Assembly (NCBI GenBank): GCA_043228905.1
Contig: JBHGNT010000005.1
Span: 20,460,001 to 20,524,000, forward strand
DNA: 64,000 nucleotides
Reading direction: 5' to 3'
From: Azolla caroliniana
Taxonomy: Eukaryota; Polypodiophyta
The notes under the pieces are model-generated. The model was given only the letters and a program-made list of their open reading frames with translations, did not search any database and had not been told where the DNA came from. The translations under genes and the position numbers were made by a program. This document shows, piece by piece, positions 44,088 through 53,851 of this stretch. Positions within the stretch are counted from its first letter, which is position 1. Each line of letters begins with the position of its first letter.

Positions 44088-44767
44088 TGTCGCGATATTA
44101 CGCAAGTGCGTATAGAAACGAGGCGGGACCGCGGAGGTCTTGAACCGAAGAGCAAGCGAGGGTGGAGAAAGAGAGAGGACCGGTTACGCAGGACCGGGGA
44201 TACACAGGGACACGGCCCTTCAACACAGAGAACGCGAATAGACGCCGACACAGGTAGACGCAAACAAATGAATATATATATATATATATATATGAGCAAA
44301 TATCTGATCAAGAAGCTACAACCCGCGATGGGGCACAGGATGGTTACAACCGAACAGGCCGGCGAACAGATGCCGATGCCTGTTCGCTGCGTCGCACAAA
44401 AGGGAGCAGGTCGGAGGTGCTGCCGGAAGCACTCGGGCGTTCCTCGAAACAGCGCGAGCCTCCTCGAAAACCTGCACAGGAAAAGCTATGGAGAAAAAGG
44501 GAAGGAGAACAGAGAGAGAAGCGTCCAGAATCGGTTCGACAGCACTTCGTCCTCTCCGCGCGATCCTTTGTTCCTCCCCGTCCTCCTCCTTTTATCGGTC
44601 AAGAAGGAGCCGTTCGGCATTAAATTCCCACCTACCGTATCTAACCACTTCGATCCTCCTAGGTACCTAATTCGCCTCTATGTACAACTTGGCGCGCACG
44701 TGCGTGAAGCGCCGGTTCCCACGACTTGGTGCCCCAATTCCACCCTTGGACGGTTTTCTTCACGACA
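44088..44767 (-). repeat. 3' LTR of the nested gypsy element
   Basis: It is 680 bases, differing from the 5' copy at only a few positions by eye (for example 44129, 44420 and 44533). It has a (TA)n tract near 44272-44292. Confidence 0.95.
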
Positions 44768-44838
44768 TCCGCCCCCACCTAACCGGCATCCACCGGCATG
44801 CGCCAAATTAAGTTGGGACGGAGAAAACCGGCCCGCCT

Positions 44839-47800
44839 TCACTCTTCGCCCATCGGTCCTTCCTCGGTCTCGGACCGGTCGTCGCTGCTGTCTAGGAGAA
44901 CCAGGTCTAGCTCGTCGTCGTGTCGCTTCTTGAAGGCTTTGATCCTCTTTCCAGCCACGGGTATCGCCATTCTCGTGCCGTCGAGTTCCGCCAGGTGATA
45001 CGTCCCGTTGTCGTTGGCGCTTTGTACCGCGTACGGCCCAAACCATCTCCGCGCGAACTTCCGTGTAGCCCGGTGCTGGTTGTCGAGGCTGCTGTCGTAG
45101 ACGAGCACCCAGTCACCTTCCTCGATCTTCTTCGGTCAGAGCCGGTGCGTCCGGTCGAACCTGGCTTTGTTCTTTGTCCTCGCCACCCGGAGCTTCTCCG
45201 CAGCCAGCTCCACGTCCTCCGGTCTCCGCTCGAGTTGTCGTATACGCGCGGCCAACAACTCCTCCCGGCTCATCTCGTCCCTCCAGTCGACCGTTGCCCA
45301 TGAGGAGATCGTCCGTTCCATCGGCATGATCGGCTTCTGGCCGAACATGAGCTCTGTCGGCATGTACCCGGTTACCGAACTGTGCGTCGTCCGGTCTGCC
45401 CACAAAGCATAAGGTAGCAGCCGCGGCCAGTTACCGACTTGGCCTCCGCATGCCCGAACCAGCGCCTTGACGATCGGCCCGTGTCCGCGCTCCACCTTTC
45501 CATTCGCCTCCGGATTGTACGCAGTGGTGAGCGAGAGCTTGACTCCCAGCCGGTCGAACAGCTCCGCGGCTTCTTCGGCGTCCAACTCCCCTCGGTCAGC
45601 CACGATCTTCCCGACGCACCCGTACCGGCATATCACGTCCTTGATTAGGAACCGACATACGGCCGCGGTCGTTTTGTTCTGAAGGGCCCGACCTTCCACC
45701 TGGTTCGTCAGATCCTCCCGTGCTAGGACCAGATACCGCATCTGTCCTACCCCCATTGGCATCGTCACCAGATCTACCATCCATTTGAAGTGGATGGTCG
45801 GAGGGTACGTAGGGTGAAGCTCGTCCCTGTGTCGGACTACGGAGTGCATCTGACAGTTTTCGCAAGTCGTCACGAACCGACGCACGTCCCGGTACAATCC
45901 CGGCCACCAGTACTTCCCCTTTAGTTTCTCGAACGTGGCCCACGTTCCACGGTGTCCAGCCCAAGGGCTGTCGTGGTAGGCCGCCGGTAGCTCCTCCTGT
46001 TCTTCCTTCATCGCCACCACCCGGAGCGGGACGCCGCTCCTCTTCTTTGGGTGTTTCCATAGATAGCCATCCCGGAGAAAGAACCGGTACGCTTTCTTCC
46101 GGATCCGGTTTGCCTCGTCTTTCGTCCATGACGCATCCGACGCCATTGTCCTCAAGAACCCGCCGATCCGCAGCCACTCCCCGTCGTACTTGCTCGCGTC
46201 GAAGTCGTTAAGCGCCGGAGTGCTCGTCCCGTCTGTTGTTACATATGCTGCCTCGAAGAAGTCCACGCCGACCTCTTCGTCCTCCGAAACCATGCCGCCC
46301 TCGTCATCGAACCTCGCCCTCGAAAGCATGTCGGCCATGGCGTTGTCTTTTCCGGAAATGTGTCGTATTTCCGGGTCCAGGGACTTGATGTACGCTATCC
46401 ACCTGAGCATCGCCAGGTCCGGTGTCGCGCATCCGGAAACCATGCCGAGAATTGGCAGGCAATCCGTCTCGATAATCACTTCTGTCCCGATCAGATAGTC
46501 TTTGTCGGCCTTTACCGCCGAAACGATACCCCAGAGTTCGCGTTTAACCTGGGCGTATCCTCGCTGCCGCTCACTGAGGACTTTCGCGCCGAATCGGATC
46601 GGAAACCGATTGCCGTCCTCGTCTTGTTGGTTGACGACCCACCCGATTCCGGTCGGACTCGTGTCAACCGTTATGTATACTGGGGTGCCCTTCTTGTAGA
46701 CGGCCTTCCGGAGCGCCGGTGCTGCCGAAAGAGCCTCCTTCAGCTTCCGGACCGACTCCGTGTGCTCGTCAAGCCATTCGAACCTTCGCCCTTTCTTCAG
46801 CAACCCGTACAGCGGCTCCGCGACGTGTGCGTAATGCGGGATCCATATGTGGTAGAACGCGCATGCTCCCAAGAATCTTCGTACTTCCGTGACCGAGCTG
46901 AAGTCGGGCTTCATTGCGGAGATGGCTTCTACCTTTGCCGGAGACGGTTTCCGGCCATATGGCCCACATAAGTGTCCGACCACCATGATTTCCGACTGCC
47001 CGAAGGCTGATTTCTCCCCCGAGAAGGTGAGCCTCGCATCCTCTAGCCTTTGCAGCACCTTCTCGCAGTCGTCGATGTGCGTCGCCACGAATCGCCGGCA
47101 TCCGTCCGGCCCGATCGTCTCGTCCTTCTCTGCTACCGGGCATCCCTTGATCGGGATGTCGTCCAGAAACGGCATGGTGATGTCCGGGATGCAGTCCCTC
47201 AGAACTTTGTTCATCGCATTCACCATGTGGGCCACCGAGTTGGTCCCTCCTTGCGGCAGCGTACACATCCGCACTAGGCCGAGGGGAGTTCGCATCGTCG
47301 TAATGTCTCTGCTCTCCACGGCTAGCTGGAACTGGTCGTACCCTGAGTATAGATCACCGACCGAGTAAATCGACCTTCCGGCGAAGGCCTCCGCGAACTC
47401 GTCTATGGTCGGTCCGATCCCTGCGTTTCGAATGGTCATCCTATTGACCGGTTGCAGGTCCTGAATGAAGCGCAATGATCCGTTTTTCTTTGGTACGGTA
47501 AACCATCGGTTTGAATACGGGGCGCTCGACGGCTCGAGAACGCCCATATCAACTTTCTGCTTGAACAGCTCCATCAATTTCGGGATGTGAGCTCTCGGAA
47601 CCGGAATTGGCTTGAGATTCCACGGTACATGCGGTACCGTGAATATCACCATCGGCTCTACGATCGTCGGGTCTACGCACCCGATTTCCTCCGGTGAGAA
47701 TGCGAAGGCTTTCCCGTGCCTTCCGAGCATTCTCCGAAACCGGTCTTCCTCCGTCGGTAGTAGGAACCCGCCCCCACCGATTTTGAGCTCCCGGAGCGTC

Positions 47801-48317
47801 TCGTTGGTGAAGGTGTGTCCTATGCAGGCCGGATCTTGTAAACTGGGGTCCGATGCAACCCCTTTGATTCGCGACTCGCTGCCCTCTGGTAAGGGTACCG
47901 CGACTGGCCTTACCTTCCGGTCCACAGTCTTGTACTTGGTGCTTACTCGGGCCGTCCGATCCGACTCGAGCCCCCGACCAAAGTCCGCGATGGCTTCGTA
48001 CATCTCTTCGAAACATACCGGTATCGTCTGGTCTTCGTTAAGGTCTTCTTCGACTACCTTCCCCAGCATTCCCAAGGTGTCGTCGAAGGAGACCGCCTCC
48101 ACGGCTCCGTTGATTTCCTCGTCAGGGCCGAGAACTCCGCACGCTCGAAGTCTCCCCTCCGTCTTTGTCTTCTCTCGGCCGGCGATGCCGACTATCGTAC
48201 ATGCTCCGCTGTCGGAGAAGCAAAATTTCCTACCTATTGTACACGGTCTTATCGTACAGATGTGGGGTTTTCCCGGAGCATCCGGACTGTCGCGGCCCCG
48301 CGCCTTGGCAGTCCTCT
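44839..48317 (-). CDS. Pol of the nested gypsy element (RT, RNase H, integrase)
   Basis: The frame is open from the gag stop (48318) down to 44839, apart from one TGA (45136-45138) where the sister copy has Arg. Order: a linker, RT (PYSNRWFTVPKKNGSLRFIQ, SVGDLYSGYDQFQLAV, RMCTLPQGGTNSVAHMV, then MPFLDDIPIKG with the catalytic DD at 47158-47163), RNase H (YITVDTSPTGIGWV, QVKRELWGIVSAV, DNAMADMLSRA), integrase HHCC (HDSPWAGHRGTW to CENCQ), catalytic VDLVTMPMG, IVADRGELDA and NGKVERGH, and a C-terminal domain (EEGDWVLVYDSSLDNQHRAT, FGPYAV). Leu before the DD pair replaces the usual YIDD/YVDD pattern. Expression probably needs a -1 shift at the end of gag. Confidence 0.9.
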
Positions 48318-48345
48318 CTAAAAATCCTCTCGGTTTTCGGAACCG
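48315..48345 (-). promoter_or_regulatory. Candidate -1 frameshift site between gag-protease and pol
   Basis: On the reverse strand gag ends GAT-TTT-TAG. The -1 frame reads TTT-TTA-GAG-AGG and stays open into pol. Upstream, the -1 frame is closed by a TAA about 35 bases before the gag stop, so the shift window is short. The same nine bases occur in element B at 59856-59864. Confidence 0.5.
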
Positions 48346-50444
48346 AGGGAGTCGCGGTTACGTTCGTGGTTCGGCCGTACCGTCAGAAACTGGACCAAAC
48401 GGCGCTCGTCCTGGCTTTTGACCCTTGCATAGGCCGAACCGTTATTCAGCACCTTGGTCTCCATTCGCGCCGCCGTGATGTACGGCTCTCCCAATATTAC
48501 CGGATGCGAGGACGTCTCCTATACGAAGAAGTGCTGGTCAATCTCGACGTCGCCGATCTTGACCCGTACGTTCGGGCAGGCCCCGTGCAGTTCCTCGGTG
48601 GCGCGCGTCGCCGCCCGTATCTTCCACCCGTGCTTGGTGTTGATCGGCCATTTGCCCTTCTTGTAGAAGTCCATGGACATTAGGTTGATCTCCGAACCGT
48701 GGTCCACCAAAGCTACCACCGGATCCTGGACATCTCCGATCTTCACCGGGGTTTCCGTGGTCGCTCGGGCCCAGTGTGGCCTCGAATAGTGGCTATCCGC
48801 CCACTCATCTTCCAGCGACATGTCGTCTAGGTGCGTCGTCCGCACCTCTACCGGTCTTTCCGGTTCTACCTCCGTTGACAGCCTCTTCCGCTTCACCAAG
48901 TCCACGATGGAGTCGTGGAACTCCTTCCTGGCGATTCCTAGCACTTCCCGTAATGACAGCTCCACCTTACTGTCGAGGATCCGTTCTTCTAGGACCTTCC
49001 GCAGGTCCGTGGTCCTCTCTATTTCCGTCCCCAGTCGGTATCCACCCTTCGTGGGGTTATCTTGCGCACTGGACCCGCCGGCCTCGTTCCGTCGTTGCCC
49101 GAACCGGGTCTCGTATCGTTGTGAGGGCCCGGTCGTTCCGGTTTTCCCCGCCCGCTTCTCTTCTACCAAAGCCTCGTAGTTCTGGCAGGCGGCTTCCACG
49201 AAGCCCGTCTTTTCCTCGACCGGGTCGCTCCACCCGGTTATCTCCCAGACCCGTTTCTCCGCGCGGTCCGCTTTGTCCCCTTTCAGCCGCGTACCGGCGA
49301 GGCCTTCTAGCATCGTCGACCAGAATCCGGCTTTGCTTTCCTTTCGGGCCTCGCTGCCCCCGACCCGAATGCCGGCCGACGCCGAGTAGTGGACGGTTTC
49401 CGCATGTCGGGCCGCCGCCTCTTCCATCAGTCTCTTCATTCCTCCTCGCCCGTCGTTTCGGTTTAGGGCCCTTCTGGTGTCGCTGGCGTGCACCCGGCCT
49501 TCCCACAGGTACACCACCCGGTTCTTCAGCGCCTCTGCGAAATCGCCGCAGTCCTTCCGAATGTGGCCGACCTCGTCGCACCACATGCATCTGTTTCTCG
49601 CTGCCGGCCGTCGGTCGCGAGCCGGTTCGCCGCCTTCCCTGCGGGCTTGTGCAATTTGGAGGTCCTTTATCGCCCTCGTCAATTCCTCCAGCGCAGCTCC
49701 TCCGGTCGAGCCTCTGATCACGCCGGTCGAAGCTGAACCGGTTTCCAGCCACTCCCGGGTCTCTCCCTTTCGCACCGGCTGCGCTGGTTCAAGCTTCCTT
49801 GCTGCGCCCGAGCTCGACCCGGTCGCCCCGTTATCCGCCCATTCTCGCCGTTTGTCGAAACGGCCGCAGGCTCTCTTAACCGCCGCCCAGTCGGTCGTCA
49901 GCCCGTCTTCGGTTTCCAGCAGGGCGCCCACGTGATCCCGATCCCGCTCGTCCACCGACTTGACGAACAGTAGGACCCGGCTTGTATCCAGGATCGTTCG
50001 GTCAAGCGTCGAAAGGCGCGCAAAGTTTTCCTCAAACTCCCGGAGGAGTGCCGACGCGTTTCTTCCCTTCCCTGGGGACTCCACCCATTCCATGAAGCTT
50101 CGTTTCGAAAGCCAGAGCGCGTTGTCCAGCCCGTATTTCTCTAGGAGCCGACCTTCGAACTCCTCCCAGGTACGGCTCTCCACCCGCACCTCGAGCACCT
50201 CCGCATGGATGCTCGGCATCGCCACTCGAGGAAATCCGGCAAGACGCCTTTCTTCCGGAATGTCCCGCATCAGCATCTCTGCACCGTAGGACGCCAAGTA
50301 CTTCGTGGCATCCTTTCCGCTGAATCGGCCGATTGTACCGACGACCCCCTCAATGGCTCTGTCGAGGGCGCCGGAGCCCTCGCGTGCGTTTACTAACCGG
50401 TCAACGGCCGAAGCCATGGCCTCTGCAAGATCCGATCCCCTCAT
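48318..50444 (-). CDS. Gag-protease of the nested gypsy element
   Basis: A 709-codon frame, interrupted once by TAG at 48519-48521 where the sister copy has Gln. The start at 50444 is chosen by alignment with the Gag start of element B (56625); the frame is open further up into the LTR. The capsid-like part covers about residues 1-210 (KDATKYLASYGAEMLMRDIP, TWEEFEGRLLEKYGLD). A CCHC knuckle, CMWCDEVGHIRKDC, lies near residue 290. A linker reads YSASAGIRVG and LDSKVELSLREVLGIA. The protease reads VVALVDHGSEINLMS, so the catalytic triplet is DHG in place of DSG or DTG. The frame ends RDSLGSENREDF-stop. Confidence 0.88.
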
Positions 50445-50487
50445 TTCCTGCTCTTCTGCCGCCTCTTTCACGTCGGGTTCACCAAGA

Positions 50488-51167
50488 TGTCGCGATATTA
50501 CGCAAGTGCGTATAGAAACGAGGCGGGACCGCGGGGGTCTTGAACCGAAGAGCAAGCGAGGGTGGAGAAAGAGAGAGGACCGGTTACGCAGGACCGGGGA
50601 TACACAGGGACACGGCCCTTCAACACAGAGAACGCGAATAGACGCCGACACAGGTAGACGCAAACAAATGAATATATATATATATATATATATGAGCAAA
50701 TATCTGATCAAGAAGCTACAACCCGCGATGGGGCACAGGATGGTTACAACCGAACAGGCCGGCGAACAGATGCCGATGCCTGTTCGCTGCGTCGCACAAA
50801 AGGGAGCAGGTCGGAGGTGCTGCCGGAAGCACTCGGGCATTCCTCGAAACAGCGCGAGCCTCCTCGAAAACCTGCACAGGAAAAGCTATGGAGAAAAAGG
50901 GAAGGAGAACAGAGAGAGAAGCGTCCAGAATCGGTCCGACAGCACTTCGTCCTCTCCGCGCGATCCTTTGTTCCTCCCCGTCCTCCTCCTTTTATCGGTC
51001 AAGAAGGAGCCGTTCGGCATTAAATTCCCACCTACCGTATCTAACCACTTCGATCCTCCTAGGTACCTAATTCGCCTCTATGTACAACTTGGCGCGCACG
51101 TGCGTGAAGCGCCGGTTCCCACGCCTTGGTGCCCCAATTCCACCCTTGGACGGTTTTCTTCACGACA
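50488..51167 (-). repeat. 5' LTR of the nested gypsy element
   Basis: 680 bases, TGTCGTGAAGAAAACC...ATCGCGACA on the reverse strand. The (TA)n tract recurs at about 50672-50692. Confidence 0.95.
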
Positions 51168-52319
51168 CCGGACCAGCCTACGATGAGAAACGGTTCCAAC
51201 AAATAGTCGGAAGCCTGATATACTTGACCATCACCCGACCCGACATTAGCTATCCGGTTGGAGTGGTAAGCCAATTCATGCAGAAGCCGACCGTGGAGCA
51301 CCTTCAGTGCGCGCAACGAATACTGAGGTATGTAAGCGGCACTAAGGACCGGGGGATCTTATACCGACAAGGTATAACCGAAGAGCTTGTTGGCTACATG
51401 GATGCCGACTGGGCTGGCGATGCAATGGATCGTCGCTCAACTTCCGGCTTTATTTTTTCTCTTGGGAGCGCGGTTGTTGCATGGAGTAGCAAAAAGCAGC
51501 CAACAGTGGCTCTATCCAGCACTGAGGCTGAATACCAGGGCGCGATTGTTGCCACCTGCGAAGCCATTTGGCTTCGGCGACTACTGCAAGACCTGCTGAT
51601 CGAGGTACCAACCCCGATCCTGATCTACTACGATAACATCCGCAGCATGCAGCTCGCCAAGAACCCTGTGTTCCATGCTCGCACAAAGCACATAGAAGTG
51701 CATTATCACTTCGTGCGTGAGCGGGTCCTGAGCGGTGAAGTTGAACTACGGTATGTTCACATGGATCGGCAAGTTGCCGACTTCTTCACCAAGCCACTCG
51801 GGTCGGACAAGTTGCAGCACTTTACCGAAATGCTTGGTGTTCATCATCTCGACGTGCCGCACTTGAGGGGGAGACGCAAGGGCAAAGACACTACCGAAAC
51901 GGGCAAAGGCAAAAAAAATTGTTGAACCCGTAGGTAAGAGAAGAACCGGTAGAGGTGGAGACAAGAAGAAAAATGAAGCCGAGTCGATGAAGGAAGTTGG
52001 CACATCCGAACAGGTCGGAGTGAGCGGCTGTGAAGAAGAAGTGTACACTCAGAAAGAGAAGTGCATGCTATACGGAGGTCATCACGATCGTAATGGCCAT
52101 GATGTGGAGTCGAATGAAGAATTCGACTTCGGTGAACCGGCTGAAGAAGCCAAGGGAAGCAACGAGAAGGCCAAGACCCGAACGTGGTCCGATGTGGTGA
52201 GAGGCCTGAAGCCGAAAATCGAATCGGAGGATACCGATTCGGACAAGAGCTGGAACGAGTCGGAGACAGCCGATTCGGATGAGTCGGATCAACGAGAGGC
52301 CAAGGAGACACGGACGTAG
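51168..52319 (+). pseudogene. copia C Pol, second part: RNase H and C-terminal extension
   Basis: It continues the RT connection exactly (GPAYDEKRFQQIVGSLIYLT). RNase H is complete (MDADWAGDAMDRRSTSGFIF, SSTEAEYQGAIVATCEAIW, HARTKHIEVHYHFVRERVL, FFTKPLGSDKLQHF). The frame ends at 51925, just after a run of eight A. With one A fewer, the frame would run on through a Lys/Arg-rich stretch to 52319. That stretch contains KTRTWSDVVRGLK and an acidic tail (SDKSWNESETADSDESDQ). Copia D (15365-15733) has the same extension. Confidence 0.88.
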
Positions 52320-52577
52320 CGGAAGTCGATGCCATCGCGGTGGAACCGACGGATCGGCAAGCGTCGGAGTCATAGCAGCGAAGGAGCTAAGATGGGCCTA
52401 TTAAGCAGACATGCCGGAGGTCAAGGCACGCAAAACCAAAGGGGTCGCGGCAAACGGGACCGAACCGGACAAGGAGCACGAGCAAGGTGAAGCGACGCCA
52501 AGAGAAGTCAGTTGGAAGAACCGGTTGCCACAGAGGTTGACACTACGACCCTACCTCAGGTTGAGCTTGAGGGGGAG
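52320..52577 (+). other. 3' untranslated region and polypurine tract of copia C
   Basis: No gene was seen. It ends GCTTGAGGGGGAG directly before the 3' LTR. Confidence 0.8.
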
Positions 52578-53014
52578 TGTTGAGCGGCAAGCTCAACCGG
52601 AACCGGATCGGCTGAATAAGCCTGAGCCGGTAAGCGAGATGAATCGGTATGTCGGTGAGCAACCGAGCCGGTAAGCAGTAAGGACCGGTGAGTTGGGGAG
52701 CCGGTATGCCGGATCCAATCCATAACCAGAAGCCTAGTATAGGTTAGACTACTAGGCAGTTATAGTCTCGTAGTTAGTGTCAGATGCACGTGTGAGCATT
52801 GAAGTACACCGTACCTCTATCAGTCCTGTGTGGACTTGTATAAATAGCGTTGATGTGCGCGTTGTAGATACAGACAAAGAACACAGAGTATTCAAATAAT
52901 TTTTGAAATATAGTGTGTCTTGCTCTCTCTCTCTATCTATCTATCTCTCCCGCGTACTCTCTCTCTCTCTTTGTGTATTGTTCTTACTAACGCTTCCGCA
53001 AGCAATCTTTGACA
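52578..53014 (+). repeat. 3' LTR of copia C
   Basis: 437 bases, TGTTGAGCGG...CTTTGACA, nearly the same as 39962-40404 by eye; most of the length difference lies in the CT tract. Confidence 0.95.
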
Positions 53015-53019
53015 GAAAG

Positions 53020-53851
53020 AGATAAAAAATCATGAATCCCACGAATATAGTTTTTTTTTTTTATTAATATTTAACTTTAATAATACCCAAGTAAGAATCA
53101 ACATCCCTTACATATAGAGAAAACTCGTGAATACCATGAGTATAGTGTATTAATCGTTATTTAGAAACATATTCAATTTCCAAAGATTCCACACACATTA
53201 CATTGTGCTCTCCATGTTTATGTAGTGATGAGAGAGGCTTCGCAATTCATCCCTTTCTCTAACTATGGACTCTAGGCTTTATCTATCTATAGTCTATATG
53301 CTTTCTCTAAAAGTGATCATGCTTTTTCTAACCTCATGCGTTTTTTTATCGACTATAGTGTTCATGCACGCTAGATGTGCACGTGTAGCTTTTTTTTGTA
53401 TCATGCGTTTTTTTTCTAACTAAAGCTTTTTCCTAGAAAATATGCATGAAGTAACATTTTTAACACTCATGATTTGTTAGTATAATGGTGAGGCTTCAAA
53501 TTATTAACATGGAGGTAAGAGGTTTGAATCTTGCCCTATGCATGTAATATATATTTTAATACTTTCTTGTTTTTCTTCATATTTATTCAATCTAGTACTC
53601 TATACATTTTTCACATAGTACTCTATACTTTACACCCGGTTTAATGACCCCCAATATTCTCTCCCTTCTTTCCGCACCCCTACCCACACGACATTAAATC
53701 CCCTAAAAGTTCCTAACTTCCTAGTAATCCAAAAACCCTACCGACACCTAGTACTTACACAAGTTAGTACAAAAGGGGGTGCACTTGGGCACACCCGCGT
53801 TCCCATGCTTTTGGCAACATTTCCCCTGATGGCTTGGAATCTTCACGACAT
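53020..53851 (-). repeat. 3' LTR (left end unclear) of a deleted gypsy copy
   Basis: The right edge is clear: TCTTCACGACA at 53841-53851 followed by the complement of a polypurine tract (TCCACCCCCACTAAACC). The last 150 bases parallel the nested element's LTR (GTACAA, GTTCCCA, TTTC near the end). The left end is not determinable. A tRNA-like box pair lies at 53477-53530. No gene. Confidence 0.55.
53477..53530 (+). other. tRNA-like A/B-box pair (SINE-like)
   Basis: TTAGTATAATGGTGAGG precedes AGGTTTGAATCTTGCC by about 25 bases, followed by AT-rich and T-rich DNA. Confidence 0.45.

Larger units (their letters stand above)
44088..51167 (-). mobile_element. Ty3/gypsy retrotransposon, FLDD lineage, nested in copia C
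   Basis: LTRs of exactly 680 bases lie at 50488-51167 (5') and 44088-44767 (3') for a reverse-strand element. The ends are TGTCG...CGACA. Removing it restores the copia reading frame at Thr-Gly-Pro, with a CCGG (or ACCGG) target duplication at 44083-44087 and 51167-51171. The primer site TGGTGAACCCGACG follows the 5' LTR after two or three bases. The polypurine tract GTGGGGGCGGA precedes the 3' LTR. Only two in-frame stops damage the coding region, so it is the best-preserved autonomous-type element in the window. Confidence 0.95.
39962..53014 (+). mobile_element. Ty1/copia retrotransposon C, with a nested gypsy element
   Basis: The LTRs are 39962-40404 and 52578-53014. The flanking pentamer GAAAG is perfectly duplicated (39957-39961 and 53015-53019). 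The primer site TGGTATCAGAGC starts at 40405 and the polypurine tract GCTTGAGGGGGAG ends at 52577. Without the nested element (44088-51167) it is about 6 kb. Gag, protease, integrase, RT, RNase H and a C-terminal extension are present, but several frames are broken and one integrase catalytic residue is changed. The intact target duplication and similar LTRs suggest a fairly recent insertion. Confidence 0.95.

Noticed and set aside
44031-44933. A 300-codon forward frame across the gypsy 3' LTR
   Set aside because: It starts in copia C, runs through the LTR and ends in the antisense of pol. The same text recurs at 50305-51186 in the other LTR, so it is a by-product.
46889-48683. Long forward frames opposite gypsy pol (for example 47612-48421)
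   Set aside because: They are antisense shadows of the GC-rich pol; the reverse strand carries all the known domains.
50445-50840. Gag of the nested gypsy element starting at 50840 inside the LTR
   Set aside because: The frame is open there, but that text is LTR sequence repeated at 44100-44440. Alignment with element B supports a start at 50444.
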